Origin: Apium graveolens
Taxonomy: Eukaryota; Streptophyta; Magnoliopsida; Apiales; Apiaceae
Assembly (NCBI RefSeq): GCF_009905375.1
Contig: NC_133653.1
Coordinates: 66,933,414-66,997,413 of the forward strand
Length of the DNA: 64,000 nucleotides
Direction of reading: 5' to 3'
Made by a program: the position numbers and the translations under genes
The notes under the pieces: model-generated
Database searches by the model: none
Told to the model about the DNA's origin: nothing
The model's input: the letters and a program-made list of their open reading frames with translations, nothing else
Part shown: in pieces, positions 10,218-20,553 of the stretch
Position numbering within the stretch: the first letter of the stretch is position 1
Layout: each line of letters starts with the position of its first letter

Positions 10218-10251
10218 GGATTACTTCGCGGCTGATCACCGGCTGTAATCC
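10218..10251 (+). promoter_or_regulatory. Conserved LTR hairpin with palindromic loop
   Basis: GGATTAC (10218-10224) pairs with GTAATCC (10245-10251); the loop contains CTGATCA, whose TGATCA is self-complementary. Copies lie in the 3' LTR (19713-19746) and in both LTRs of Element 2 on the minus strand (31696-31729 and 41197-41230). LTR3 has a counterpart (56596-56626) with stem GGTTAG/CTAACC, also with CTGATCA in the loop. All lie 463-495 bases from the 3' end of their LTR. Two base pairs changed on both sides between the families, which supports a selected RNA stem. Confidence 0.6.
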
Positions 10252-10426
10252 GTAGCGTCATAAAATGATTTTGATTAAGAATGGTTTTAAAATTTGTTTT
10301 GATGTAAGCAAAATGATGCCAACTCACATAAGTTTTATCTCTCGATTATCATTGATTATGTCATTCCATTGTCATTCCTAAAGGTATATCTCGATTTATG
10401 CTTTGCGTTGTATTGTTAGCACTTGT

Positions 10427-10441
10427 TGAGCTTTTGGCTCA
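10427..10441 (+). promoter_or_regulatory. Second conserved LTR hairpin
   Basis: TGAGC, loop TTTTG, GCTCA. Counterparts: Element 2 at 31508-31522 (other LTR likewise), LTR3 at 56461-56476 and LTR0 at 1247-1263. In every case it is followed by a TTGC word and, some 15-35 bases on, by an ACAG acceptor-like site. Confidence 0.5.
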
Positions 10442-10476
10442 CTTCTTGCTTTACCCTGATATTACAGCTAGCAGCC

Positions 10477-10548
10477 ATGGTTAGATTCAAGCAGACTGCC
10501 CGTAAGACCTGTGATGCTGATGTTTATGTTCGAGCTCAGGTAGAATAA
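10477..10548 (+). CDS. Histone H3-tail-like micro-ORF (23 codons) in the 5' LTR of Element 1
   Basis: The ATG sits in GCAGCCATGG, a near-ideal start context. The product begins MVRFKQTARKTC; plant and animal histone H3 begins MARTKQTARKST, so eight of the first ten residues agree, KQTARK without a gap. The codons for KQTARK (10489-10506) also look like an ordinary H3 coding sequence. The remainder, to VRAQVE and TAA, is unlike H3. It lies in a segment bounded by ATTACAG (10467) and CAG|GTAGAA (10539/10540), like a small exon. The frame is kept in all four LTRs of Elements 1 and 2. Translation, and whether it is a captured H3 fragment or convergence, are inference. Confidence 0.45.
   Translation: MVRFKQTARKTCDADVYVRAQVE
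10537..10545 (+). promoter_or_regulatory. Candidate splice donor in the LTR
   Basis: CAG|GTAGAA fits a plant 5' splice site. LTR0 has GAG|GTATAA at the same relative place. Joined to the acceptor before gag (11518/11519) it would remove 979 bases, including the PBS and the small ORF at 10798-11211. In that join the micro-ORF frame is not in frame with gag. Confidence 0.3.
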
Positions 10549-10721
10549 GTAATAATAGTTGTGTGAGGACTCGGTATTTGTAATCAGATGTAATAGTTGG
10601 TAGTGTTGGGCTGTTCCAAACCCTAAACTGTAAGATCTTGGATTTTGGTTGTGTAATACTCATTAAAATGATGTAATAGCTATAATTATTTTGCTATTTA
10701 AGTTGGGGGTGTGACAGGTTT

Positions 10722-10733
10722 TGGTATCAGAGC
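10722..10733 (+). other. Primer-binding site of Element 1 (initiator tRNA-Met)
   Basis: TGGTATCAGAGC begins 5 bases after the LTR end. It matches the 3' end of plant initiator tRNA-Met, the usual primer of Tekay-type and SIRE-type elements. Confidence 0.9.
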
Positions 10734-10797
10734 TACGGTTTAGAGTCCCTGGACAGCCCAAATAGGTTATAGGATTTGTGTGTAGGTTATAGATATT

Positions 10798-11211
10798 ATG
10801 CGAGAGAGTAGGTTAAGTAGATTATTATTAATACTCCTCTTATTGGTTGTCAGCAAAAGGGCGCATTCCTCGTCATCCTCTGGATCGGACGACACTATTG
10901 CTTTCTCCGTGTATGCTGAGTTGAGGCGCGAGTTCGACATGCTTCAGGGCAAGTACGACCGACTGATAGACCGACTGAAGAACGTGTATCCGGACAGCCG
11001 AAACTACGAAGGGAAGCCCAAGGAGCAGATGATTGCGAGACTTGAGACCTTGGTTGGGTACGTCAACACTAAGCTTGAGGAGATGCCAGTACACCGGGAC
11101 CGTACCAGCCAGTATGTCATTCAGATGGTGGCGGATGAGCTCCAGAGCATTGCGAAGACGCTTCGAGAGGAAAAGTCTACCAAGCCCCGTTCAGATGGAG
11201 TGGAGCCTTAG
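10798..11211 (+). CDS. Small ORF upstream of gag, function unknown (137 codons)
   Basis: It lies between the PBS and gag. I recognise no domain. The first 25 residues are hydrophobic (LLLILLLLVV), then a Ser-rich linker, then a charged helical part (residues about 40-65, LRREFDMLQGKYDRLIDRL) with heptad-like spacing that suggests a coiled coil, and an acidic/basic C-terminus ending EEKSTKPRSDGVEP. Element 2 keeps the part from the Ser-rich linker to the end almost unchanged, but there the first ATG is lost and one base is missing just before the linker. The conserved product may therefore start at an internal codon or after splicing, and the hydrophobic leader may not be real protein. Confidence 0.5.
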   Translation: MRESRLSRLLLILLLLVVSKRAHSSSSSGSDDTIAFSVYAELRREFDMLQGKYDRLIDRLKNVYPDSRNYEGKPKEQMIARLETLVGYVNTKLEEMPVHRDRTSQYVIQMVADELQSIAKTLREEKSTKPRSDGVEP

Positions 11212-11512
11212 TTCTTTCCATTTACCTTTCATGTTGTTGTACTATCAGACTCTATGGAATCCCCAGTTGTTTCCGTCTTTCCTTTAAATAAGCCTGTTAT
11301 TCCTAGAATCAGACTATGTCCCAATCCTATGTACTGTGACCTTTAAAATTTCAATAATTATGTGCTATTGTTCCATTTGCTCTCAACTGTTATTTTATGT
11401 TTTTATCATCATATCTGCTTAATTTGGAAACTTGACCCCATATGTAAATGAGAATGCCATGCGATACCCTCGAATCATTTTATCATTCATATCTGTTTTG
11501 ACACAACTCTTA

Positions 11513-11522
11513 TTTCAGGATC
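11513..11522 (+). promoter_or_regulatory. Candidate splice acceptor just before gag
   Basis: A T-rich tract ends in TTTCAG at 11518, four bases before the gag ATG at 11523. The site is unchanged in Element 2 (minus strand, just right of 39929). It could join a leader from the LTR to gag. Confidence 0.3.
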
Positions 11523-14500
11523 ATGCCTCCCAAAAAGAAGAACCCAACAACCACCTTCACCACAGACCCAAATATTCTTCGACTACTGGAAACCTTGCAA
11601 CAGCAAACCAATGCTATAGCTCAACAACAACTAACTCTTCAACAACGAATTGAAAACCAAGATAACCGTGAGCCACACCAACCACCTGAACCACCAGTAC
11701 CACCTAGACAAATTGTCACTTTCAAAGCTTTTCAGAATGTGAATCCACCTGTATTTCATGATACCACTGATCCAGTGATAGCAAACACATGGATCAAGGA
11801 GATGGAAAGGGCTTTTGAGTTGGTACAGTTAGGAGACGATCAGAAGACGCCGTATGTCACTTACTTCTTGAAGGGAGAAGTCATCTATTGGTGGGAATCA
11901 GTAAAAGCTATGGAAGTCACTCAGCAGGTTTCTTGGGAGAGATTTAAGAAGTTATTTCTGGACAAGTATTACCCTAAGTACATGCAGAATCAGATGGAGC
12001 TAAAATTTCTTGAGTTAAAACAAGGGAACATGACTGTACTGGAATATGAGAAGAAGTTCACTGAGTTGTCAAGGTTTGTGACAAAGTATACCAGCACTGA
12101 GGAAGAAAAAGCAAAGAAATTTCAGCAAGGATTGGAGCCTTGGATCAGAGATAGGGTGGCTATGTTTGAACTTGAAACTTATGCGGGAGTAGTACAGAAA
12201 GCTGCTCTGATTGAGAATAATGGGATGCAGTCAAGGAAAGAGAGGGATAACAAGAAGAGGAAGGTTCCATTTTATGGAGAAAAGTCTGAAGCTGGAAGTT
12301 CGCAAGATCGGAATGTAAGGAGGATTGGTTTCCAGAAGGGCGGAAATTTTCAAAGGAAAGGAAATTTGGGCAAAAGGCAAGAATCAAAAGGGAACAATCA
12401 GGCAAGCCAAGGGCAAGTTGGAGAAAACAGGTTCCAGAGGCCAGAATGCAAGCACTGTGGAAGAAGGCACCCCGGAGTATGCAATAAGCTGAGTATGACC
12501 TGTTATAGGTGCAATCAGAAAGGACATTTGGCCAATGAGTGCAAGATGCCGAAGCCGGGAGTTACGTGCTACAAATGTGGGAAGACTGGACACATGGCTA
12601 GGGAGTGTAAGGCAACAGGACCAGTCAGAGCTCTGATGAACGTGGCAAGTACCAGTGCAAGCGTGCCAGCTGAGGTATTGGCATTACCTCCACCACCCGC
12701 ACCAACCCCGCAAGCAACAGCCAGGACATTTGACCTAAAGATGAAAGATGCTGTTCAGAATTCTGAGGTGATAGCAGGTACACTTTTACTCAATAATGTC
12801 AAAGCTAAAGTATTGATTGATTCGGGAGCCACAAGATCTTTCATATCAGAATCTTTTGTTGATAAGATCCAATGTGATAAAACGGTTATGAGTGAGGTAG
12901 TAAATGTGGTAATTGCGAACCAAGAGAAGATTCCTGTGAATCAATTTTGTCCAAAATGTGAGATTGATATTTCGGGATATAAGTTCTCGGCCGACTTGAT
13001 ACTCTTCAAGCTGGGAGAGTTTGATATAATCTTAGGAATGGATTGGTTAGGAGAGAATAGCGCGCAGATAAATTGTAAGACCAAGAGAGTGTATTTAAAG
13101 ACGAAGAGTGGAGAGAAGGTAGTATTTAAGGGACAGAGGCAAGAGCGACTATTTCTTACAATTATTCAGGCTAAGAAGTTACTTAGAAAAGGTTGTGAGT
13201 CGTTCCTAGCATATGTAGTGGATTCAGAGAGAGGCAGCCCCAGCATGGAAGATATTCCTGTAGTTAATGAGTTCCCCGATGTGTTTCCCGACGAACTACC
13301 AGGCTTACCACCAGATCGACAGATTGAGTTTGAGATCAACCTTGCTCCAGGCACGGAACCAGTTTCAAAGGCTCCGTATAGGATGGCACCAGCAGAAATG
13401 AAAGAGTTGGCGAGCCAGCTACAAGAATTATTGGATAAGGGAGTGATACGACCAAGTACGTCGCCATGGGGAGCACCTGTTCTCTTTGTGAAGAAGAAAG
13501 ATGGGAGTATGCGTCTATGCATAGATTACCGGGAGTTGAATAAAGTAACGATCAAGAACCGCTACCCGCTACCAAGAATAGATGACCTTTTTGATCAGTT
13601 AAAGGGAGCAAAATGTTTTTCGAAGATTGACTTGAGATCGGGATACCATCAATTAAAGATCAAGGAAGAAGATATTCCCAAGACCGCATTTAGGACTAGA
13701 TATGGGCATTATGAATTCCTAGTAATGCCGTTTGGACTGACCAACGCTCCGGCCGCATTCATGGATCTGATGAATCGGGTATTTAAGAAGTATTTGGATA
13801 AATTTGTCGTGGTATTTATTGATGACATCCTTATTTATTCTAAATCGGAAGAAGAACATATGCAGCATCTTTGGATAGCCTTGGAGATACTCCGACAAGA
13901 GAAGTTGTATGCCAAGTTTACCAAATGTGAGTTTTGGTTAAAGGAAGTTCAATTTTTGGGGCATGTTATTGGAAGTGATGGAATTAAAGTGGATCCGGCA
14001 AAGATTGATGCAGTTATAAGTTGGGAGAGGCCAAGGACTCCTACGGAAGTGCGAAGTTTTCTAGGATTGGCCGGATACTATAGAAGATTCGTCAAGGATT
14101 TCTCGAAGATCGCCACACCATTGACCAAGTTAACCAGAAAGAATCAAAAGTTTGAATGGAGTGCAGAATGTGAAAATAGCTTTCAAGAGTTAAAACAGAA
14201 GTTGGTAACAGCTCCGGTGTTAGTACTTCCAGATGATCAAGGGAATTTTGTAATATTCAGCGATGCCTCACATAAGGGTTTGGGTTGTGTGTTGATGCAA
14301 CACAGCAAGGTAATAGCATATGCGTCAAGACAGTTGAAGCCGCACGAGTTAAAGTATCCGACGCATGACTTGGAACTAGCCGCCATAGTGTTCGCACTCA
14401 AGATTTGGAGACACTATCTCTATGGAGAAAAGTGTGAAATCTACACGGATCACAAGAGTTTAAAATACATTTTTACTCAGAAAGAGCTCAATATGAGGCA

Positions 14501-16136
14501 GAGGAGATGGCTGGAATTGATTAAGGACTATGACTGTTCGATAAATTACCATCCTGGAAAGGCGAACGTAGTGGCCGATGCGCTGAGTCGGAAGGAAAGA
14601 TTGAATGCAATGATAACATCAAAAGAGTTATCTGAAGAAATCGGAAAATTTGAATTGGAACTTTGTGCTTATGGGAAAGTCAAAGAAGTTTGTCATGCAA
14701 TGACCTTTCAGCCAACACTACTGGAAAAGATAAAGAAGTATCAAGAGGAAGTAATGGAAAAAGAGAAAAATCAGTTATCTGGAGAAGAGATTAATACTAA
14801 AAGGGATGAGCAAGGAATACTAAGGTTTTCATCCAGAATATGGATTCCCCATGTATCTGAATTAAAGAATGAGATCCTCCATGAAGCCCACCATTCGAAA
14901 TTTTCAATCCACCCGGGAAGCACCAAGATGTATCAAGACTTAAAGAAGAACTTTTGGTGGCCAAATATGAAAAGAGACGTGGCAGAATGGGTTGCGAAGT
15001 GCTATACCTGTCAGAAAGTAAAGGCAGAACATCAACGACCAAGCGGATTAATTCAGCCCCTGAAGATTCCAGAATGGAAATGGGAAAACATCGCTATGGA
15101 CTTTATAGTAGGACTACCGCGAACAAAGTCCGGACATGACGCAATATGGGTTATAATTGATCGTCTTACGAAGTCGGCGCATTTCCTTCCAATAAATGAG
15201 AAGTCGTCACTGGACAAGTTGGTTCATCTGTATGTGCACGAAATCGTATTAAGGCATGGAGTACCTGTATCAATAGTTTCAGACAGAGATCCCCGATTTA
15301 ACTCAAGATTCTGGAAGCAATTCCAGGAATGTCTTGGCACGAAGTTGAATATGAGCACGGCGTATCACCCGCAGACTGATGGCCAGAGTGAAAGAACAAT
15401 TCAAACAATTGAAGACATGTTGCGCAGTTGTGCAATCGATTTTGCTGGAAGTTGGGACGACCACCTGCCATTGATTGAATTTTCATATAACAATAGCTAT
15501 CATTCCAGTATCGGCATGCCACCATATGAAGCTTTGTACGGGCGAAAATGTAGATCACCAACAAGTTGGGATGAAGTAGGAGAAGGAAGAATTCTCGGCT
15601 CAGAATTGGTACAACAGTTGCATGACTCAGTCAAGTTAATTCAGAAAAGGTTGCTTGCTGCTCAAGATAGACAGAGGAAGTATGCAGATCCAGCGCGTAA
15701 GGATGTTCAATTCCAAATTGGCGAAGCTGTGTTACTAAAAGTGTCACCTAGGAAAGGGTTGATAAGATTTGGCAAGAAAGGAAAGTTAGCACCTAGATAC
15801 GTAGGTCCTTTTGAGATTTTGAGTCAAGTAGGAAAGGTGGCCTACGAGTTGGCCTTACCACCTCAGTATCAGCATGTGCATAATGTGTTCCATGTGTCGT
15901 TGCTTAAGAAGTACAATCCTGACGCTAGCCATGTGATAGAATATGAACCTGTAGAAATTCAGGCAGACCTGTCATTTGTGGAGCAACCGGTTAAAGTACT
16001 CGACTGGCAAGTAAAGAGTCTTAGAAATAAATCAGTAAAGTTAGTAAAAGTACTTTGGAGGAACCCTAAGGTCGAAGAGTCGACTTGGGAGTTAGAGTCT
16101 GATATGCGTTCCCGGTATCCTCATCTGTTCTCTTAG
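11523..16136 (+). CDS. Gag-Pol polyprotein with chromodomain, Element 1 (1537 aa)
   Basis: A single open frame. Gag/capsid about residues 70-230; three zinc knuckles at 309-320 ([12 protein letters not shown], shortened), 327-340 and 349-362 (CCHC); aspartic protease with DSGA at 433-436; reverse transcriptase about 620-800 with FIDD at 765-768; RNase H with Asp914, Glu951 and Asp976; integrase zinc finger about 1120-1163 (HH...CYTC) and catalytic Asp1193, Asp1254, Glu1290 (35 residues between the last two); GPF/Y-like GPFEIL near 1429; chromodomain about 1485-1537. The order is Ty3/gypsy, the chromodomain marks a chromovirus, Tekay type. It makes the particle, copies the RNA into DNA and inserts it. 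All catalytic residues I can check are present. The start is the first ATG of the frame, right after TTTCAGGATC. Confidence 0.95.
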   Translation: MPPKKKNPTTTFTTDPNILRLLETLQQQTNAIAQQQLTLQQRIENQDNREPHQPPEPPVPPRQIVTFKAFQNVNPPVFHDTTDPVIANTWIKEMERAFELVQLGDDQKTPYVTYFLKGEVIYWWESVKAMEVTQQVSWERFKKLFLDKYYPKYMQNQMELKFLELKQGNMTVLEYEKKFTELSRFVTKYTSTEEEKAKKFQQGLEPWIRDRVAMFELETYAGVVQKAALIENNGMQSRKERDNKKRKVPFYGEKSEAGSSQDRNVRRIGFQKGGNFQRKGNLGKRQESKGNNQASQGQVGENRFQRPECKHCGRRHPGVCNKLSMTCYRCNQKGHLANECKMPKPGVTCYKCGKTGHMARECKATGPVRALMNVASTSASVPAEVLALPPPPAPTPQATARTFDLKMKDAVQNSEVIAGTLLLNNVKAKVLIDSGATRSFISESFVDKIQCDKTVMSEVVNVVIANQEKIPVNQFCPKCEIDISGYKFSADLILFKLGEFDIILGMDWLGENSAQINCKTKRVYLKTKSGEKVVFKGQRQERLFLTIIQAKKLLRKGCESFLAYVVDSERGSPSMEDIPVVNEFPDVFPDELPGLPPDRQIEFEINLAPGTEPVSKAPYRMAPAEMKELASQLQELLDKGVIRPSTSPWGAPVLFVKKKDGSMRLCIDYRELNKVTIKNRYPLPRIDDLFDQLKGAKCFSKIDLRSGYHQLKIKEEDIPKTAFRTRYGHYEFLVMPFGLTNAPAAFMDLMNRVFKKYLDKFVVVFIDDILIYSKSEEEHMQHLWIALEILRQEKLYAKFTKCEFWLKEVQFLGHVIGSDGIKVDPAKIDAVISWERPRTPTEVRSFLGLAGYYRRFVKDFSKIATPLTKLTRKNQKFEWSAECENSFQELKQKLVTAPVLVLPDDQGNFVIFSDASHKGLGCVLMQHSKVIAYASRQLKPHELKYPTHDLELAAIVFALKIWRHYLYGEKCEIYTDHKSLKYIFTQKELNMRQRRWLELIKDYDCSINYHPGKANVVADALSRKERLNAMITSKELSEEIGKFELELCAYGKVKEVCHAMTFQPTLLEKIKKYQEEVMEKEKNQLSGEEINTKRDEQGILRFSSRIWIPHVSELKNEILHEAHHSKFSIHPGSTKMYQDLKKNFWWPNMKRDVAEWVAKCYTCQKVKAEHQRPSGLIQPLKIPEWKWENIAMDFIVGLPRTKSGHDAIWVIIDRLTKSAHFLPINEKSSLDKLVHLYVHEIVLRHGVPVSIVSDRDPRFNSRFWKQFQECLGTKLNMSTAYHPQTDGQSERTIQTIEDMLRSCAIDFAGSWDDHLPLIEFSYNNSYHSSIGMPPYEALYGRKCRSPTSWDEVGEGRILGSELVQQLHDSVKLIQKRLLAAQDRQRKYADPARKDVQFQIGEAVLLKVSPRKGLIRFGKKGKLAPRYVGPFEILSQVGKVAYELALPPQYQHVHNVFHVSLLKKYNPDASHVIEYEPVEIQADLSFVEQPVKVLDWQVKSLRNKSVKLVKVLWRNPKVEESTWELESDMRSRYPHLFS

Positions 16137-16151
16137 ATTCTGGGGACAGAA

Positions 16152-16170
16152 TCCCTTAAGGGGGAGAGGA
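16152..16170 (+). other. Polypurine tract of Element 1
   Basis: TCCCTTAAGGGGGAGAGGA abuts the 3' LTR; the purine run primes plus-strand DNA synthesis. Element 2 has the same tract at 35282-35300 on the minus strand. Confidence 0.9.
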
Positions 16171-19100
16171 TGTTACGACCGGCATTTTATGTAATATTAT
16201 TTGTGAATAATATTAAGTTAAATAAAAATATATTCAATGATTGTGCGCTAGTGTGAGTAAAAATTTCTGCATTATAAATTTGCTTTGTGTAGTATATGAT
16301 TTTTCAAAGCAAAAGTTTACTTAATTTCTTTATTTTTGATTTATAAGGAATATTCTAAGCCTTGGAGAAATTTTCTTTTAAAAGATATTTTGTTCACAAA
16401 TTTTGAAAGTGATTTTATAAAATCTCTAAAAATCCAAGTTATTTTATGGTATAAATTTTATAATTTTTGAACTTGTGTTTTATTTTATAAAAATAAATCT
16501 TTATAAATATAATTAGCAAATTACATAGTTATCCTTGCATGCAAATTCCTTCCATACATTCCAAAAGGGCTAAAGAGTCAATAACCACCCCACTAACTCT
16601 TATTTCCTAGCCAAATACCTTCTTTACCCTTGCATGCAAATTCAACCAAGTTTAAGTGGAAGGTTAATCATGACAATTCCTAATTCCACTCACTTTTGCC
16701 AATACAAAAACCATAAGACAAGCAAAGTCATGATCATTTTACTCATCACCCACACCACACTCACTCTCTCCTCCCTCCCCTTCTCCCTCACTCTCGGCTC
16801 TCTCTCTCATTCTCGGGTTTTTAGACCGAGAACCCCCCCTCCCCATTTTTCTTCATTTCTCCACCAAGCTTCTACTCTTTATACAAGTAAATGTTATCTC
16901 CCATACCATGATCATTCATATTTCAAAGAGTTTTGAGTAGAAAGTTTAAGTTTAAGGGTTGCATGTAAAGGTTTTAGTGAAACTCAAAATACAATCTTGA
17001 TTCTTATGGATTTAAGGTTGTTTTGAGAGGACTACAATGAATGGATAAGTGCCAAGTCATGAGAAGGAAAATCTTGATGATTTAATGGCCATTTCCATCC
17101 ATTTCATTCGGCCATGACCATATGGGAGCCGAATGAATGGTCCTTGAAATCATTCTTGTAGTTTTGATCAATTTTTGCATGTTTATGTGATAATGACTTG
17201 AATTTGGTGGTGAAAATTTGATAAAACTCCTTGCATGCTAAGTGATCATCTAGGTATACCTTAGGCTAGGCTTGCATGTCAATTTTAAGATGGAATATAT
17301 GTAGAAAATATGTTGTTTTGGTTTGAAAAACCCGAAGGCATGCATGCATGTGGAATTCTCTTAGTTTGTTGTAAGATTTTGACCATTTGGAAAAGATTTT
17401 GTTAGTGAGCCTTAATTTCAGTAGGAATAATGTGATAATATGGATTTATGCTTCTTGTTGCATGGTAATAATTTGTGGTTATCTTTTATAAAAATATATA
17501 TCTTGTTGTTTCAAAAGCATAAAGGTTTATGATTTGTTAAGAGTAGTCTCTTTTATTTTGCCATAGTTGCACCATAGGGAAGGATGATCTCACCAAGGGT
17601 ATTTTGAGAAAAAGGGAATTAGTTCAGTAGAACACCAAGTATAGGTCTTGGTTTAAGTATTTAGTTGTTGATAATTGGGTTTGTCAAGTCAAAACCTTGG
17701 AAAATGAGAGTTATAGTTTCTGCAGAAAAATCAGTTTAGTACCCTGAGTTTAGAGTGAGTTTTGACCATGTCATTGATGTGCACTTTGAGGCCCAAGCCA
17801 CCAGAAGTTAGTATGGGGAGTATATAATAGGTTTTAGGAGTTGGTTGGAGGTTTGCATGTCATTTGGTTAGGTGCACAAGTAGAATAACAAAATCTGTCC
17901 AGCAGGGGACAGTTTTGTTGCAACTTAGAAATAGGGAGATTTGGCCATGTCATGGGTAGGCCCTCATTAGGCCCAATTGGGCCTTAGTTAGAGGGTATGT
18001 CAGAGAAGTTTTTCCAACCATAGTTCATAGGATATGAGCTAGAACCATGTGTCACAAGTTAACTCAAGTCAGGGCATTTTCTGCCCAGAAAAACAGGGGA
18101 ACCTTGGACTTTTAGCTTAGGCCCAAGAAGGCCCAAGCCAGGCCTTTGAGCCACATCAAGCTTGTGAGATGCCCTTAGGTCAGGAGAGTCTTGTGTAAAA
18201 ATTTTGAAGAAAAACTTGTAGTTTAAGAGTGTCTAATGCACTCAAGAAACCTTAGTTACCATTCTGAAATTTGCACCAGTGAGCACTTTCACTTATCACA
18301 TAGTTTTAGGACACTTAGAAGTGAGTATTAGGTCGACCACCATAGTTGTAAGATAGTATAAGGTCAGTAGAACAAAAGGCACAAGTGAGGGTCAATAGGT
18401 TTTGGATAATTTAGGAAAGGCACATTGAGTTAGGAAGCCCAAATTCGAAGACTTCGTTTAGTTAGCGACCAAGTAACTTAAGTGGTGAGTCGAGATCATC
18501 CAAGCCTAGTGTGGCATTATGGTGTATATGATGTTATTTGGTATTAATATACGATATGTGATTATGTGGCTACGTGTGTACATTTGAAAATATAAATGTT
18601 GGATATGAATTAAGTGTGTATAGGCCTAAGTGCCATCCATGTTTAATTTCGGGTTGTAAATAGGTTAAGATGGTAAGAATATATTATAATGAGGATTATT
18701 ATTATTTATGTAGGATCTCGAGACGAGGGAAAACTTGCCATAAAAGTCGAGTGAAGCTCCAGTTGTTGCTCCTACCAGTCAGACCAGACCAGTCTATCTC
18801 AAGGCAAGTGATTCAACTTGACCTTCGCATTTACTGTAACCAGTTCATATATATCGATGCAATTATCCTGAGTCATTTTGATATATTTAAATCAAGAGTA
18901 TCTTTTGTTTATCTTTGAGTTACATAGAGATGCCATGAACCCTCGAGTACGTATTGCAAGTAGTTCAAAAGTCTTTCATGATAGTTTAATGCCATGATAA
19001 AATAGAGATGTGTTATAATACCTTATTGATCCTTTTGATTATCATGCTATTGATCCCTGAGAAATCTTGATGTTGCACCCTGATGCTTTGATTTAACTCT

Positions 19101-20211
19101 TGAAATAACCTCGATAGAAACTTTATCTTGATATCTAAAAGCCAATCTTTTCTTAAATTCATTCATGATTGTTTGATAACCCTATCCTTACCCTAAAGCT
19201 TGATGCCCTGTTATATCTTGAGCTGATGATCACTTCCTTTATATTTTAGCACCTCTATCCTATTGGAACCAGTGATGCTTATCTCCTTGATGTTCTAATA
19301 CCTATACCTTGTCTACAACCATTGCTTTAAGCCTAGTTTGGCATTACTCTTTCATATTATCCAATAGCCTTGCTTAATTTCCTTGTCAAAATTCTTGTTT
19401 ATGGAAATCTCTCGATTACCCTAATATAGTAAAGTCTAGTGGATCATGGCCCTGAGATTTAGAGTCATAATTCCAGTGTTTCAAGTTGATCTATAATCCC
19501 CTGATAAAAATGATTTCAGTCAAAAGAGATTTTGTCATAAATCGGCATCAGTTTTCGAAATGAATAAAAGGTGGATTTTTCAGTCCCAAAGGGGGACAAA
19601 TGTTTTCTTGAATGGTGGATCTGGACTGAGACGCGAGTCCTTTCCACACTTATATTAGGCTTAAAAGTTGCCTAGGGATTCCCAATAATGTTTTAGAACC
19701 CAGCGAGGTTCGGGATTACTTCGCGGCTGATCACCGGCTGTAATCCGTAGCGTCATAAAATGATTTTGATTAAGAATGGTTTTAAAATTTGTTTTGATGT
19801 AAGCAAAATGATGCCAACTCACATAAGTTTTATCTCTCGATTATCATTGATTATGTCATTCCATTGTCATTCCTAAAGGTATATCTCGATTTATGCTTTG
19901 CGTTGTATTGTTAGCACTTGTTGAGCTTTTGGCTCACTTCTTGCTTTACCCTGATATTACAGCTAGCAGCCATGGTTAGATTCAAGCAGACTGCCCGTAA
20001 GACCTGTGATGCTGATGTTTATGTTCGAGCTCAGGTAGAATAAGTAATAATAGTTGTGTGAGGACTCGGTATTTGTAATCAGATGTAATAGTTGGTAGTG
20101 TTGGGCTGTTCCAAACCCTAAACTGTAAGATCTTGGATTTTGGTTGTGTAATACTCATTAAAATGATGTAATAGCTATAATTATTTTGCTATTTAAGTTG
20201 GGGGTGTGACA
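16171..20211 (+). repeat. 3' LTR of Element 1 (4041 bp)
   Basis: It matches 6674-10716 base for base in all stretches I compared, except for one TA fewer in the run near 18847. It contains the same hairpins (19713-19746 and about 19922-19936). Confidence 0.95.
19972..20043 (+). CDS. Histone H3-tail-like micro-ORF, 3' LTR copy of Element 1
   Basis: It is identical in sequence to the copy at 10477-10548 (MVRFKQTARK start, GCAGCCATGG context). In this position it would lie in the terminal part of the element's own transcript or near the start of any transcript driven into element A. Confidence 0.4.
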   Translation: MVRFKQTARKTCDADVYVRAQVE

Positions 20212-20216
20212 ATGCA
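20212..20216 (+). repeat. Target-site duplication of Element 1, right copy (ATGCA)
   Basis: It pairs with 6669-6673. Confidence 0.95.
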
Positions 20217-20503
20217 GGGGTCCTTAGTTCACATGTAACAAACATATCTAGATTTTCTTGTATTCTCTCAAGATTAAATCTGAGTTCTTATTTTCTTAAG
20301 AACATAGAATTCGTAGCAAGACCAACTTAATTAATTCAAATTAAGTGAGTTTTGAAAATATTGTGCTTGTTGATTAATTCTGTAAACATAACATCTCTAC
20401 AATATCTTAACTGCTTTGTTCACCTATAATCCAAACAATTTTAAAAAGGCTAAAAATCCAAGAAACACATTCACCCCCCCTGTGTTGCATTCAATATCTA
20501 ACA
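20217..20503 (+). repeat. 5' LTR of element A, right part
   Basis: It continues the LTR interrupted by Element 1 and ends ATATCTAACA directly before the PBS. A run of seven C (TTCACCCCCCCTGTG) near the end is also typical of B's LTRs and the solo LTR. Confidence 0.8.
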
Positions 20504-20505
20504 AG

Positions 20506-20517
20506 TGGTATCAGAGC
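20506..20517 (+). other. Primer-binding site of element A
   Basis: TGGTATCAGAGC, two bases after the LTR end; matches initiator tRNA-Met. Confidence 0.9.
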
Positions 20518-20553
20518 AAAATCTGAAAGTAAACAGATAAAGATCTTAGAAGA

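Larger units (their letters stand above)
6674..10716 (+). repeat. 5' LTR of Element 1 (4043 bp)
   Basis: It starts TGTTACGACCGGC and ends GGGGGTGTGACA. A pyrimidine-rich stretch at 7257-7350 may mark the core promoter or leader; I see no clear TATA box. The last 500 bases hold, in order, a 7-bp-stem hairpin (10218-10251), a 5-bp-stem hairpin (10427-10441), an acceptor-like ATTACAG (10461-10467), the H3-like micro-ORF (10477-10548) and a donor-like CAG|GTAGAA (10537-10545). Confidence 0.95.
6674..20211 (+). mobile_element. Element 1: intact Tekay-type Ty3/gypsy chromovirus (13,538 bp)
   Basis: Order: 5' LTR 6674-10716, PBS 10722-10733, small ORF 10798-11211, gag-pol 11523-16136, PPT 16152-16170, 3' LTR 16171-20211, all flanked by ATGCA. 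Protease-RT-RNase H-integrase order defines Ty3/gypsy; the C-terminal chromodomain and very long LTRs fit the Tekay/Del clade. Comparing the LTRs by eye I found only one difference, an extra TA in the 5' copy near 9350, and no substitution. It is a very recent insertion into element A's LTR and all parts needed for autonomous movement appear intact. Confidence 0.95.
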
